Part shown: positions 35,249-43,676 of the stretch, piece after piece | Position numbering within the stretch: the first letter of the stretch is position 1 | Layout: each line of letters begins with the position of its first letter | NCBI GenBank assembly: GCA_017545045.1 | Contig: JAFYDA010000100.1 | Span: forward strand, 1-56,938 | Reading direction: 5' to 3' | Source of the DNA: Prevotella sp. | GTDB lineage: Bacteria > Bacteroidota > Bacteroidia > Bacteroidales > Bacteroidaceae | Length of the DNA stretch: 56,938 nucleotides | Position numbers and translations under genes: made by a program | Notes under the pieces: model-generated | What the model saw: the letters and a program-made list of their open reading frames with translations, nothing else | What the model was told of the DNA's origin: nothing | Database searches by the model: none

Positions 35249-35281
35249 GCAAAGTTACGAATAATTTCAGCTTTCAGCAAA
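35249..35281 (-). promoter_or_regulatory. promoter for the dut operon (-33 and -7 elements)
   Basis: Minus strand TTTG at 35281-35278, 20-bp spacer, TAACTTTGC at 35257-35249. Leader about 11-15 nt. Confidence 0.8.
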
Positions 35282-35382
35282 GTTTTTATGTTTTTTTCTG
35301 CAATTTTATCACCGCAATCCCAGAAAAACCAACTTTGCATGCTTAACTCTTTGTCTCACGTCAATAAGTCATCAAACTTTGA

Positions 35383-35427
35383 AAGGAGGGCACCGCCGTC
35401 CGCCGTGGCGGAAGCGCCGCCCTCCTT
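35383..35427 (-). terminator. GC-rich hairpin after the fimbrillin-like gene
   Basis: Outer stem AAGGAGGGC (35383-35391) / GCCCTCCTT (35419-35427) with an inner CCGCC-GT-GGCGG hairpin. It lies 30 bp past the stop codon at 35457. On the minus strand it is followed by TTTCAAAGTTTG, a weak T-tail. Confidence 0.7.
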
Positions 35428-35456
35428 GGGTTTGTCGTGGTTGCTCACACGTAGCG

Positions 35457-37067
35457 TTACTCCAGCGTGAACTCGATGCTGCTCACAAGTGAGGGGCCGA
35501 AAGAATCAAGGGTTGTCGCCAGGTTTACCGACGCGGCATCGCCTGTCCACGTGAATTTTAAGGTCGAGTTGAAATTATTTGCTGCTTCTTCACCTGAGGG
35601 CCAACCACTTTCCAACTGGCTGAAATAAGCATACGTGTACCAACCTTCATAAGTAGTGGCCGTTATCTCAATCTTTGTGAACTTCTTGCCGTCTGGTGCA
35701 GTGAAAGTATAGCCACCGGTGTAGGGTTGGTTCATAGCGAACATGATGCCTTCTTGACCACCTCCCCAATTTGCCCACTCGGCATCACACCCTTCAGCAT
35801 TACCACGCAGCGTGACGCCCTCTTTCGTATATGAGTCCCAACCGTCAGGTGCTCCGCCCCAGAATTGAAGGTCACTGACGTTGCTGCTGTTCCACGTGAC
35901 GATAGTTGCAACCGGCTCCGGCTCTCTTAATGAGTAAGTAGCAGCAAAAGGCATAGGAATGAAATCGTCCGAAGCCTTAACCCAACCTTCGCTTGGTTCA
36001 GGTCCGCTATTATCTACGACATATAACTGCTTATCTCCGCAGAACACATTATCGCCTACAACCTTCCATCCAATCTCTCTATTGACAGCGAAAGTGACAG
36101 TATGCGACCAACTGCCATCTTCATTCTCATAATACACATCTTTGTCGGCAGCCGATTTTTTAATCACCTCTGTCATTACAAAATTATTTTCATTCAATTT
36201 GTAGTACTTGCCGGCTGCGAACTTATAGCCCGTCTTGCTACAGGTTAAATAATAGACCCCCTCTTGCTGACCTGTGAAGGTAATCGTAGCGGAAGCAAGC
36301 AGCGTGGAAACCGCTGACGCAGAGAGACTGTATTTTGCAGCCAAGACTTCTGCTAACAAGGACTGGCTTGGCAGGGAGAAATAGTAAGGTTGACCACCTA
36401 AGCCGGTGAAAGGGCCTATTTTCTCCGTGACCGTACCTACCTCCGGAATATCCATTGTCACCGACACAGTCAGCGAACTAATATTAGTAGTTCCCCCTGG
36501 GCTCTGATAGCTAGCGTGTGGTGAGAGAACCACCACGGCCGTCTGGTTGACAAAGTTGGCACTTGGTTCGCTGACAATGATGTTCTTTCCACTGATTTCC
36601 GAGATGGTGACGGTGGCTATAGCCATATCAAAGTTCTCAGCACTTGTGGCTAAGCCGTTCAGTGTGCCGTCCTGTGATGCAAAGCCTTCGATACTGGCTA
36701 TCGGGTGATAGGACAGTGTCAGTTCATCGCTCACATTAATATCTGCATCTCCCGAGATTGTTCCCGTGAATGTCGCTTCAAGGCCAACGATGTTCGTGGG
36801 ACTGAGCGTTCCTATTTGGGTTCCATTCTTGGTGACCACGATTTCGTCGGTTGTCTCCCATGATGCCACGACAGCACTGCCGTCTAAGCCGAGTGCGCGG
36901 GTAGCGCTGCCGTCCTTCGAGGCGCTGATGGTGAGGGTGTAGCCCTGCTTGTCGGTGTTGGCGGGCTGTTCGTTGACGATGTCATCGTCGCTTGAGCAAG
37001 CGGCGAAGGCGGCTCCTGCCATCAGCAGGGCGGCCAGAGTGCGGATATTGCTAATTGTCTTTTTCAT
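35457..37067 (-). CDS. fimbrillin-family / surface lipoprotein
   Basis: 536 aa. Lipoprotein signal MKKTISNIRTLAALLMAGAA followed by FAAC with C24, then an acid-rich SSDDD. After it comes YTLTISASKDGSATRALGLD, the usual fimbrillin N-terminal strand with the Arg processing point seen in FimA/Mfa-type proteins (TR-A). The middle is beta-rich; the C-terminal half carries a carbohydrate-binding-like beta-sandwich (FTKIEITATTYEGWYTYAYF). Thus it is a surface lipoprotein possibly assembled as a pilus subunit or tip; there is no usher or Mfa-like cluster in the window, so polymerisation is not proven. It is preceded by a 48-aa gene, a leader hairpin, a promoter and the 21-bp array at 37384-37468. Confidence 0.8.
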   Translation of the reverse strand: MKKTISNIRTLAALLMAGAAFAACSSDDDIVNEQPANTDKQGYTLTISASKDGSATRALGLDGSAVVASWETTDEIVVTKNGTQIGTLSPTNIVGLEATFTGTISGDADINVSDELTLSYHPIASIEGFASQDGTLNGLATSAENFDMAIATVTISEISGKNIIVSEPSANFVNQTAVVVLSPHASYQSPGGTTNISSLTVSVTMDIPEVGTVTEKIGPFTGLGGQPYYFSLPSQSLLAEVLAAKYSLSASAVSTLLASATITFTGQQEGVYYLTCSKTGYKFAAGKYYKLNENNFVMTEVIKKSAADKDVYYENEDGSWSHTVTFAVNREIGWKVVGDNVFCGDKQLYVVDNSGPEPSEGWVKASDDFIPMPFAATYSLREPEPVATIVTWNSSNVSDLQFWGGAPDGWDSYTKEGVTLRGNAEGCDAEWANWGGGQEGIMFAMNQPYTGGYTFTAPDGKKFTKIEITATTYEGWYTYAYFSQLESGWPSGEEAANNFNSTLKFTWTGDAASVNLATTLDSFGPSLVSSIEFTLE

Positions 37068-37085
37068 AATTCTGTCCTCCTTCTT

Positions 37086-37232
37086 TTACCATCCTAAATT
37101 TTCGGTGTCATCTTCTAATTGTTCACGCCCTCCATTGGCAGACATTGTATAAGGGCTGCCAGTCAGGATGTGGCTTCTGTGTTGCAACTGGACGACCTTC
37201 ATCGTCGGTTTCTGATAATCTTTTTTGTTCAT
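37086..37232 (-). CDS. 48-aa leader protein upstream of the fimbrillin-like gene
   Basis: ATG at 37232-37230, stop TAA at 37088-37086. The product opens MNKKDYQKPTMKVVQLQHRS and ends acidic (EQLEDDTENLGW). It has no signal peptide or membrane helix. Small proteins with an MNKK-Y-KPTM-VV-LQ start are common before surface lipoprotein genes in Prevotella, from memory and unverified here. It ends 18 bp before the fimbrillin-like ATG and so shares its mRNA. Possibly a leader peptide or a small regulator; function unknown. Confidence 0.72.
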   Translation of the reverse strand: MNKKDYQKPTMKVVQLQHRSHILTGSPYTMSANGGREQLEDDTENLGW

Positions 37233-37307
37233 AATTCTCTTTTGTTTTTGTTTTAATACTATGTTAATTGATTCACTGTTTCGTCACCACGACAGACAGA
37301 CAAAACA

Positions 37308-37336
37308 ACATGTACACAACGTTCTTGTGTACGTGT
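37308..37336 (-). promoter_or_regulatory. leader hairpin of the fimbrillin-like operon
   Basis: A 12-bp imperfect inverted repeat: ACATGTACACAA (37308-37319) / TTGTGTACGTGT (37325-37336) with a CGTTC loop and one G-U pair. It lies within the transcribed leader, just downstream of the -7 box at 37347-37355. It may be an operator, an mRNA stabiliser or an attenuator; which cannot be told. Confidence 0.65.
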
Positions 37337-37346
37337 TAATTTGGGT

Positions 37347-37355
37347 GCAAAATTA
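37347..37355 (-). promoter_or_regulatory. promoter -7 element for the fimbrillin-like operon
   Basis: Minus strand TAATTTTGC, perfect consensus. The 21-bp repeat array begins 28 bp upstream, i.e. just beyond where the -33 element should be. Confidence 0.75.
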
Positions 37356-37383
37356 CAAAAAGACAGCTATTCCTGCAATAGCT

Positions 37384-37468
37384 CAGACAAGATTGAAAGG
37401 GTTTTCAGACAAGATTGAAAGCCTGGCAGACAAGATTGATAGTCTGACAGACAAAAACGAAAGTCGCC
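37384..37468. repeat. 21-bp-period array 2 (four units)
   Basis: Units CAGACAAGATTGAAAG... start at 37384, 37406, 37427 and 37448 (spacing 22, 21, 21). A dyad GTCTG-A-CAGAC is centred at 37447 and a weaker one at 37426. The sequence is unrelated to arrays 1, 3 and 4 but has the same period, and like them it is placed directly upstream of a promoter. It lies between the regulator gene's 3' end (stop 37473) and the fimbrillin promoter. Confidence 0.87.
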
Positions 37469-37472
37469 AGAG

Positions 37473-39140
37473 TTATCTGACCTCGCCTGATTTGGCGGCT
37501 TCGGTGCGGTAGTCGGAGGGAGAAATGCCGTAATGCTGGCGGAAGCGGTCGCTGAAGTAGGCGCTGCTGTCGAAACCGCTGTCAGTGGCAATCTGTACGA
37601 TGGTGCGCTCTGGCTCATGGACCAGCAGGCGGGCGGCATATTCGAGACGCAACTGCAGGATATACTTATTGAGCCTGAAGTGCTCGCTGCCTTGGGAGAA
37701 GACGGCACCCACGCGCTCCTTCGACAACTGGAAGCGGTCCATGATGGCCTGGCGTCCGAAATTAGGATCGAGGAAAAGTCGCTCGTGCATGACAACCTCG
37801 TTGATATGCAAGAAGAGCTGTTCGTCGGTGAGCACTTTCAGGTCGTAAGAGTCGGCGGTAGGCGACTGGGCCTGTGCCTGTGTCTGTGCCCATTTCTCGT
37901 CCCAGTACATCTTCTTGTAATTGATGGCCTCGGCAATCTGCAGTGCCAGGACTTGGTTCTTGCGGCTGATGATGCGGTTTTTGCGGATAATGACGACGGC
38001 CAGTGCCATGACGCCGAGGAGCACGGCGAGGACGATGAACAGCAGGTAGCGCTGGCGGGTGTTCTCGGCCTGCTGCTGCATGATGATCTGCTCCTGTTCC
38101 TTCTCGTGATAGACGGCGGCCAGCTCCTGAGCAGTGTTCCTGGCCTTACGGGTCTTCAGCGTGTCTTGAATCTCGAGCACCTGTTCGTAGAGGTTAGCTG
38201 CCTGCTGGTAGCGGCCCATCTGCTGACAGACATCGGCCAGCCCCCACTTGGCGGTGTTCATCATCTCGCCCAAGGTGTCGCCCTGCTGGCGCACACGCTG
38301 GATCAAGTCGTTATAGATGGCGACGGCCTCCTGATGAAGACCGCGCCTCTTCATGTAGTCCACGATGAAATAGTCGCGGGTGTGGTTGCCCTCATACTGC
38401 ACGGCCTGCCAGGCAGCGTAGGCCGAGTCGGCCTGCTGGTAGTACAGGCTCTGCAATTGGCCAGAGGTCGAGCGTCCCATCTGGGCGAGTACCGACGCCT
38501 TCTTAGCCAGTGCCATGCGGCGGTCTATCAGCTGCTGGTTCGGCGTCGAGCCCCAGCGCGTGCCCTCCATGGTGAGCTGCAGGTTGCGCTCGTTGGTCTT
38601 CAGCGCATGGTCGTAGTCCTTCATCGCACCATACAGGCTGGCCAGCAGATTCAGGTAGCCATGCATCTGGTGGTCGGCATCCGCACGGTCGGTCTTCGCC
38701 ATCAGGTCAATGGCCTGGATCACGTTCTGGATGCCCTTCTCGCGGTCGCCCTCGAAGAAGAGGTTCTGGCCCATCGTCATGTGTGCCAGCGACTGATAGT
38801 AGTCGTTGCCTGTCTGCGTGGCCAGGTCGAGCAACTGCTGCAGCCATTTATACTGCTCCACCTTGTGGCCGGAGAGCTCGCTGGCATTGCAGAGGCAGTT
38901 CAGCACGTTCAACCTCTTCTCGCTGTCGGCCTTAGCCTCCTTGCTGTCTAACAGCTGCAGGTACAGCTTGTAGGCATCGCGGAACTGCATACGGCTGTAG
39001 AGCGAGTCGGCCGTGCTTATGGTCTGGTCGAACCCGGCATTGTATGTATGGCCTGTCGCATCCTTCGGATTACCACTGCCTGAACAGCCTGTCATCAAGA
39101 CTGCTATCAATAGTGATAATAGGTATAAAGTCTGCTTCAT
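37473..39140 (-). CDS. membrane-anchored TPR protein with AraC-type DNA-binding domain
   Basis: 555 aa. Lipoprotein-like signal with VLMTGC (C19), then a periplasmic TPR region to about residue 350, a coiled segment (EQEQIIMQQQ), one membrane helix (about 365-386, YLLFIVLAVLLGVMALAVVI) and a cytoplasmic part with an AraC/XylS C-terminal HTH pair: RQAIMDRFQLSKERVGAVFS and TIVQIATDSGFDSSAYFSDR (second helix, about 515-535), plus the family tail FRQHYGISPSDYR. A sensor outside and DNA binder inside in one chain, resembling hybrid regulators of Bacteroidota. It lies next to array 2 and the fimbrillin-like operon on one side and array 3 on the other, so these are its likely targets by position. 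Own -7 box at 39168. Confidence 0.87.
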   Translation of the reverse strand: MKQTLYLLSLLIAVLMTGCSGSGNPKDATGHTYNAGFDQTISTADSLYSRMQFRDAYKLYLQLLDSKEAKADSEKRLNVLNCLCNASELSGHKVEQYKWLQQLLDLATQTGNDYYQSLAHMTMGQNLFFEGDREKGIQNVIQAIDLMAKTDRADADHQMHGYLNLLASLYGAMKDYDHALKTNERNLQLTMEGTRWGSTPNQQLIDRRMALAKKASVLAQMGRSTSGQLQSLYYQQADSAYAAWQAVQYEGNHTRDYFIVDYMKRRGLHQEAVAIYNDLIQRVRQQGDTLGEMMNTAKWGLADVCQQMGRYQQAANLYEQVLEIQDTLKTRKARNTAQELAAVYHEKEQEQIIMQQQAENTRQRYLLFIVLAVLLGVMALAVVIIRKNRIISRKNQVLALQIAEAINYKKMYWDEKWAQTQAQAQSPTADSYDLKVLTDEQLFLHINEVVMHERLFLDPNFGRQAIMDRFQLSKERVGAVFSQGSEHFRLNKYILQLRLEYAARLLVHEPERTIVQIATDSGFDSSAYFSDRFRQHYGISPSDYRTEAAKSGEVR

Positions 39141-39167
39141 GGTTTACGTAATTAATTCAAATACGCT

Positions 39168-39176
39168 GCAAATATA
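39168..39176 (-). promoter_or_regulatory. promoter -7 element for the TPR/AraC regulator
   Basis: Minus strand TATATTTGC, perfect consensus, 28 bp before the ATG at 39140. Divergent from cassette B. Confidence 0.72.
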
Positions 39177-39260
39177 CTACTTTTTTTTGACGCATAAAAG
39201 AATTTAACAGAAATTGGAATAAAGAATTAAAAAAATTAGAATAATTGGATTAAAATCTGC

Positions 39261-39353
39261 GGAGCCTCCACAGAAATGTCCCACGGCCTGGGACAAATGT
39301 CCCACAGCCTGGGACAAATACGCGGAGGCTCCACAGAAATCCGTAGAAACTCC
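39261..39353. repeat. 21-bp-period dyad array 3 with two alternating palindromes
   Basis: Dyad centres at 39265 (GGAGCCTCC), 39286 and 39307 (both GTCCCA-xxGCC-TGGGAC with a five-base centre), and 39328 (GGAGGCTCC) are exactly 21 bp apart; a fifth decayed copy keeps the phase (CTCC at 39350-39353, 21 bp after CTCC at 39329). Palindromes of different sequence thus hold one register. It lies between divergent promoters (39168 and 39406) and is not 3' of any gene. Confidence 0.9.
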
Positions 39354-39405
39354 AAAGAAAACTTAATTTTTTTCTCTTACTGGTGAATAATTCAAAAATT
39401 TTATG

Positions 39406-39414
39406 TAAGTTTGC
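39406..39414 (+). promoter_or_regulatory. promoter -7 element for cassette B
   Basis: TAAGTTTGC, perfect consensus, 27 bp before the ATG at 39442 and 52 bp after array 3. Confidence 0.75.
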
Positions 39415-39441
39415 AGTGTATGACACTAAAAACCAAAGTAT

Positions 39442-39924
39442 ATGAAGAAATTTTTGTTACTGCTTTTAGCACAGATCCTACTGCCGGTAAGCATGTCGGC
39501 AGAACAACAGACTGCACTGATGGTGCTGACCAAGGATAACGTGCAGCACCAGTTTGTCATTGCTGAAGTCAGGCCGCAGGTAACGTTTGAGGGCAACAGC
39601 CTGAAGGTAACGTGTGCCCGCGAATCGGCCTCGGCCATGTTTGCATTGTCCGACGTAGTACGTTTCACTTATATCAAGGTCGACGTTGACGGTGTTGACG
39701 AACAGCAGTGTGACCCTGCTGGTGTCAATTTCGAAAACGGGATGCTTGTTATCTCACAACTGGAGGCCGATGCTTCTGTCTGTATCTACACGACCGACGG
39801 TCGTCTGGTCCAACAGCTGAAGGCCCGCCGTTCTGGAACCTACCGTCTCAGTCTTTCGCAGCTCCCTCATGGGGTGTATCTCGTCAAAGCCGGTAACACA
39901 ACCTATAAGATAGCAAAGCAATGA
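39442..39924 (+). CDS. cassette B small secreted protein with sorting-domain-like C-terminus
   Basis: 160 aa. Signal peptide (KKFLLLLLAQILLPVSMSA), then a module with DNVQHQFVIAEVRPQVTFEG ... MFALSDVVRFTYI that lines up with the cassette A small protein (V-x-P-x-x-TF and LS-x-I/V-x-R-F/Y-TY). The C-terminal half VCIYTTDGRLVQQLKARRSG and LSLSQLPHGVYLVKAGNTTY, ending KIAKQ, resembles a T9SS type A sorting tail. The stop overlaps the ATG of the large gene by ATGA, as in cassette A. Function unknown; probably processed and presented with the large partner. Confidence 0.82.
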   Translation: MKKFLLLLLAQILLPVSMSAEQQTALMVLTKDNVQHQFVIAEVRPQVTFEGNSLKVTCARESASAMFALSDVVRFTYIKVDVDGVDEQQCDPAGVNFENGMLVISQLEADASVCIYTTDGRLVQQLKARRSGTYRLSLSQLPHGVYLVKAGNTTYKIAKQ

Positions 39925-42900
39925 GACGACATGATCATACTTTAGTGCTGTTGGCCATGCTTGCCATGGCTATGCCCATGTGTGCCCAGCAGGAGCAGGA
40001 CGCGCTCTATATCTACCGTAACGACGGGGGCTTCAACGCTTTCTTCTTCCGCGACATCCAGCGCATCGACTATAGTAAGGTCGATACCCTCGGCGTGGAA
40101 CAGGCCGACTACGTGGTGCAGGAGGTCTATGCCCTCGACTCGGTCTTCCGAATTCCCCTGTCGGCCATCGACTCCGTGGCCTTCGTCACACCCGAGACGA
40201 AGTATCAGCCCGATGTGGCCCACACCACCGAGAGCGACCTGTGGAACTATGTCATAGCCACCGACAGCGTGTCGTGGCTCTTGCTGAACAAGAGCATCCC
40301 CCCGGCCCTGGTGCCGAAGGTGGGCGACAAGCTGGTGACCATCGACCAGACGGAGATGCTGCCCGCAGGCTTCGTGGGCCGTGTGGCCACGGTTCAGGAC
40401 GAGGGTGGCGGCATCCGTGTCACCTGCGGCAAGGTGGAGCTGACCGAGGTGTTCCAGCAGTACGTGTGCAAGGTGGATGCCTACGCCGACCCCGACGAGG
40501 CGGCTGCACGCGGGCCGAGACGGTCGGAGCAGGCCTACAAGAAGAAACTGGACATCAAGCCTATGGCGAAGACCCTGCACCTGACGGCTGCCAACAACAT
40601 TAGCGACAATTTCTCCATTGACGGCAATGCCTACTTAGGCATATCCGTGAAACCCACCATCGACCTGCGCGTATTCCTGGCCGTGAGCATGGCGACGGGT
40701 GTCAACTTCGACATGGTGATGAGCGGTACCATGGAGACGCAGTTGCAGTTTGGCATGAACGGCATCCTCAACGGACACATCAACGTGCCCATCATTAAGA
40801 ACATCGTACCCATCCCCGCCTGTCCACCGGTGATGTTCAACGTCGAGCTGGGACTCTTCACCGAGCTGCAGGGGTCGCTCAACATTGGTGCCGTCTACAG
40901 CACCACGGAGAAGTACTACGCGCTGTGCCAGTTCAACAGCCTGTTGGAGGGTGGCCGCCAAGCCCTGGCCCGCGTCGAGCATGTCAAGGACACGCTGATG
41001 TGGAACGACATGACTGCGAAGGTGACCTTGAATGTCGGCGGCTACCTGAAGAAGAGCCTGTCGTGTGTCTCCACCGACATCTCAGAGTCGGGACTGCGCA
41101 CCGAAATCGGTCTGCGGGCCGAGGTGGAGGCTCCCATCAACTGGGCCGACGGTGCCCTCTTGGCCATAGGCGGACTGACGGGCGAAGCCTTGGGCAAGAC
41201 CATCCTTGCCAACCAAGAACGCAGCCGCAAGCTCTACGACCAGGTAGACAAGGGTACCATCACCCTGTCGCGTTTCTCCAACGTCCAGGCCTTTGCCAGT
41301 ATGCTCAACTGGACATTCACCAAGAAGTGGGAACAGACCACACAGATAGGCAACACCATGGGACTCGTGCCCCACATCGGCAAGCCCGTCGTACGCATGG
41401 CGACACAGCACGACAACAATGTCTACCTTAACTTCCCCATGGAGCGCGAGCTGCTGTTCCCCGTGAAAGTGGGGGCCGACATCTACAACAGCAAGAATGA
41501 AGTCGTCAGCCAGGTCAGCAACGACATGGCCTACGCCGGCAGCCAGTCAGGGCCGCTGGCACAGAGGGTGGCCTTGGCCGGACTGCCAGAGACCGGCCGC
41601 TACAAGGCATACCCGCGCATGGACCTCTTCGGTTTCCGCCTCTATAGTGAACCCACCGACTCGTTCAGTGCCGCCAAAGCCACCCTCGACGTGCCGGTGA
41701 AGCAGGTCACCGTCCCGTCGAGTGTGGGACATGTAGACCTGACAGTGAACACCAATCTCGACAACCTGACCTTCACCCCCACGGCCAATTGGCTCACCTA
41801 TAGCTGGAACCCGTTCGACAAGGTGCTGACCGTCTACCACGAGTCCCTGCCGACGGGCACGGACAGCCGCAAGGGCAGCATACAGATTGTAGCCCGCGAC
41901 GGCGACGGCTCAGAGCTGGCTGCCGAGGAGATAGAGCTGACCCAGGTGATGGCCTACATAGAACTCTCCACCACCGAACTTACCGTCGGCGTGAAGGGAG
42001 GCACCAGCGTCATCAACATCACCTCGACCAACTGCAAGGACCTGCAGACAACGACGAAGAGCAACTTTATGCACCCCAGCATCAGCGGCAACACCGTCAG
42101 CATCCTCGTCGATGAGAACACCTCGACCGAGGCCCGCGATGGTACGGTGGTCGTCAGCGGGCTCTTAGAGTCCGTCGGCGTGCGCGTAGAGCGCATCATC
42201 AGCATCAGCCAGGACGGCACGATGACACCGCACGAGACCCAGCTCTTCGACAACAGCGACCTGTCGCTCGTGGTCAATGGCATCGACCTGTTCGTCAACG
42301 CCTTGGGCGGCACTGTGGGCGGCAAGACCGTGAAGCAGGGCGACTACATCGTCTACAAGTCGGGAGACACGAAGGTACAGGGCAGTGGAGACAACAGGAC
42401 GGAGGCCTCCTGGGAGATAGAGCTATTCATCGACCCGAAGGACAACAACATGATGCACGACTACAAGCTGGCTACCGGCTCGCTGTCGTATCTCCTCAAC
42501 CAATATTCCACCACGGGCACGGGCGACAAGAAGGTCAATCACCTGAGGACGACACGCTGGTCGTACAATATCAGTGACCTGAACGTCAGCTACGTCTCGA
42601 CGGGATATATGCGCTTCGGTGGCAGGAACACGCAGGAGGCAGGGATGGATAAAATCTCTGACTTCTCCTACTCGGTGGAAGAGGACGGCAAGCAGACAAC
42701 CTACTGGTCGCAGGCCGACCTCAATGCCGACAGCGAGCACAGCCTGAGCGTCCTGCTCTACTTTGCCGACGGCGTGCCCGTGCTCGATGCCAGCGTCACC
42801 GTGGTTGAAGCCGGCGGCGACGCAGACTACACGTTCTTCCAGGTAGAGCGTAATGACGTGGTGCAGGAACTTGAACTCACCACCAGTGCCGACTGGCTCA

Positions 42901-43676
42901 CCGTCGAAGAAGAGCCCTTCAAGATACATTGGGCCGTCAACGACAGCAAGGACGACCGCACAGGCTTCGTCTACCTCAACGGTAAGCTGGCCGACGGCAG
43001 CACGATTACCCGCACCATCACCGTCAATCAGAAATACGAACGTATCTGGGACGACGAATGGAACATCAGCGAGAACCAGAAGGCTGAGCTGCCGTCAGAG
43101 GCCGTGCTCACAGAGCTTCGCAACCACGGCATGCCCCTCTACTTGGGCGAAGAACCGCCATCGGTCAGCGGCGTATTTGAGGTTCATCCCCTCGAACTGG
43201 TCTATGCCGTCAATCCTGGAGATTCCGAAGAAGGCGAGTTGGAGGGCGCCACCTACGTCTTCAGCATCACGTCGCTGTCGGGTTCCAGCAACAAAGCCCG
43301 CCTGCTGACTTATGAAATATTCCCCAAGTGGAGTTACAAGTCTCCAGCAAGCGAGTTCTTCTGCTACTACGGTGGCGAAGGTAAGCAGTTCACACTGTCG
43401 AACATCACAACCTACACAGACGACAACCCGCTGAGCGCGTTCACCATGACCTATGTCACCATGGTCTCGGGCGAGATTGACGGCAACCAGGTCAAGAACC
43501 TGCACTACGCTTACGTCGACTTGGATGAAAAAGGTAAAATTGAAGACCTGGCCATCGTCAAGGATGGCGACGGCGTCAGCACCACGACAGCGTGGGATCC
43601 GGGCATCGAGGAAGAAGATGATGATGACGAGGAATGGGACGCCCGCCGCATGTTTTTGAAACTCAGGAGGAGGTAA
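39921..43676 (+). CDS. cassette B large secreted protein with BACON domains
   Basis: 1251 aa. Signal peptide (TLVLLAMLAMAMPMCAQ), then an N-terminal module LYIYRNDGGFNAFFFRDIQR ... VQEVYALDSVFRIPLSAIDS (about 28-90) that matches the same place in the cassette A large protein. A long beta-rich central region is unfamiliar. From about 595 there are three BACON-type domains (DLTVNTNLDNLTFTPTANWL; IELSTTELTVGVKGGTSVIN; VVEAGGDADYTFFQVERNDV with DWLTV), which often bind mucin or glycans in surface proteins. There is no lipobox and no known catalytic motif. GC-rich codons unlike the AT-rich centre of cassette A's large protein. Translationally coupled to the upstream small gene; dgt starts on its stop codon. 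Confidence 0.83.
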   Translation: MRRHDHTLVLLAMLAMAMPMCAQQEQDALYIYRNDGGFNAFFFRDIQRIDYSKVDTLGVEQADYVVQEVYALDSVFRIPLSAIDSVAFVTPETKYQPDVAHTTESDLWNYVIATDSVSWLLLNKSIPPALVPKVGDKLVTIDQTEMLPAGFVGRVATVQDEGGGIRVTCGKVELTEVFQQYVCKVDAYADPDEAAARGPRRSEQAYKKKLDIKPMAKTLHLTAANNISDNFSIDGNAYLGISVKPTIDLRVFLAVSMATGVNFDMVMSGTMETQLQFGMNGILNGHINVPIIKNIVPIPACPPVMFNVELGLFTELQGSLNIGAVYSTTEKYYALCQFNSLLEGGRQALARVEHVKDTLMWNDMTAKVTLNVGGYLKKSLSCVSTDISESGLRTEIGLRAEVEAPINWADGALLAIGGLTGEALGKTILANQERSRKLYDQVDKGTITLSRFSNVQAFASMLNWTFTKKWEQTTQIGNTMGLVPHIGKPVVRMATQHDNNVYLNFPMERELLFPVKVGADIYNSKNEVVSQVSNDMAYAGSQSGPLAQRVALAGLPETGRYKAYPRMDLFGFRLYSEPTDSFSAAKATLDVPVKQVTVPSSVGHVDLTVNTNLDNLTFTPTANWLTYSWNPFDKVLTVYHESLPTGTDSRKGSIQIVARDGDGSELAAEEIELTQVMAYIELSTTELTVGVKGGTSVINITSTNCKDLQTTTKSNFMHPSISGNTVSILVDENTSTEARDGTVVVSGLLESVGVRVERIISISQDGTMTPHETQLFDNSDLSLVVNGIDLFVNALGGTVGGKTVKQGDYIVYKSGDTKVQGSGDNRTEASWEIELFIDPKDNNMMHDYKLATGSLSYLLNQYSTTGTGDKKVNHLRTTRWSYNISDLNVSYVSTGYMRFGGRNTQEAGMDKISDFSYSVEEDGKQTTYWSQADLNADSEHSLSVLLYFADGVPVLDASVTVVEAGGDADYTFFQVERNDVVQELELTTSADWLTVEEEPFKIHWAVNDSKDDRTGFVYLNGKLADGSTITRTITVNQKYERIWDDEWNISENQKAELPSEAVLTELRNHGMPLYLGEEPPSVSGVFEVHPLELVYAVNPGDSEEGELEGATYVFSITSLSGSSNKARLLTYEIFPKWSYKSPASEFFCYYGGEGKQFTLSNITTYTDDNPLSAFTMTYVTMVSGEIDGNQVKNLHYAYVDLDEKGKIEDLAIVKDGDGVSTTTAWDPGIEEEDDDDEEWDARRMFLKLRRR

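Noticed and set aside
37533..38951. 472-codon frame opposite the TPR/AraC regulator
   Set aside because: Antisense shadow; the regulator has TPR, TM and HTH motifs in the other frame.
39278..39315. Two GTCCCA...TGGGAC hairpins as transcription terminators
   Set aside because: No T-run follows, no gene ends here, and they keep the 21-bp phase of the dyad array.
43666..43674. Programmed feature at AGGAGGAGG
   Set aside because: It is at the 3' end of a coding gene (Arg-Arg-Arg codons) and may only by chance look like a Shine-Dalgarno sequence for dgt.
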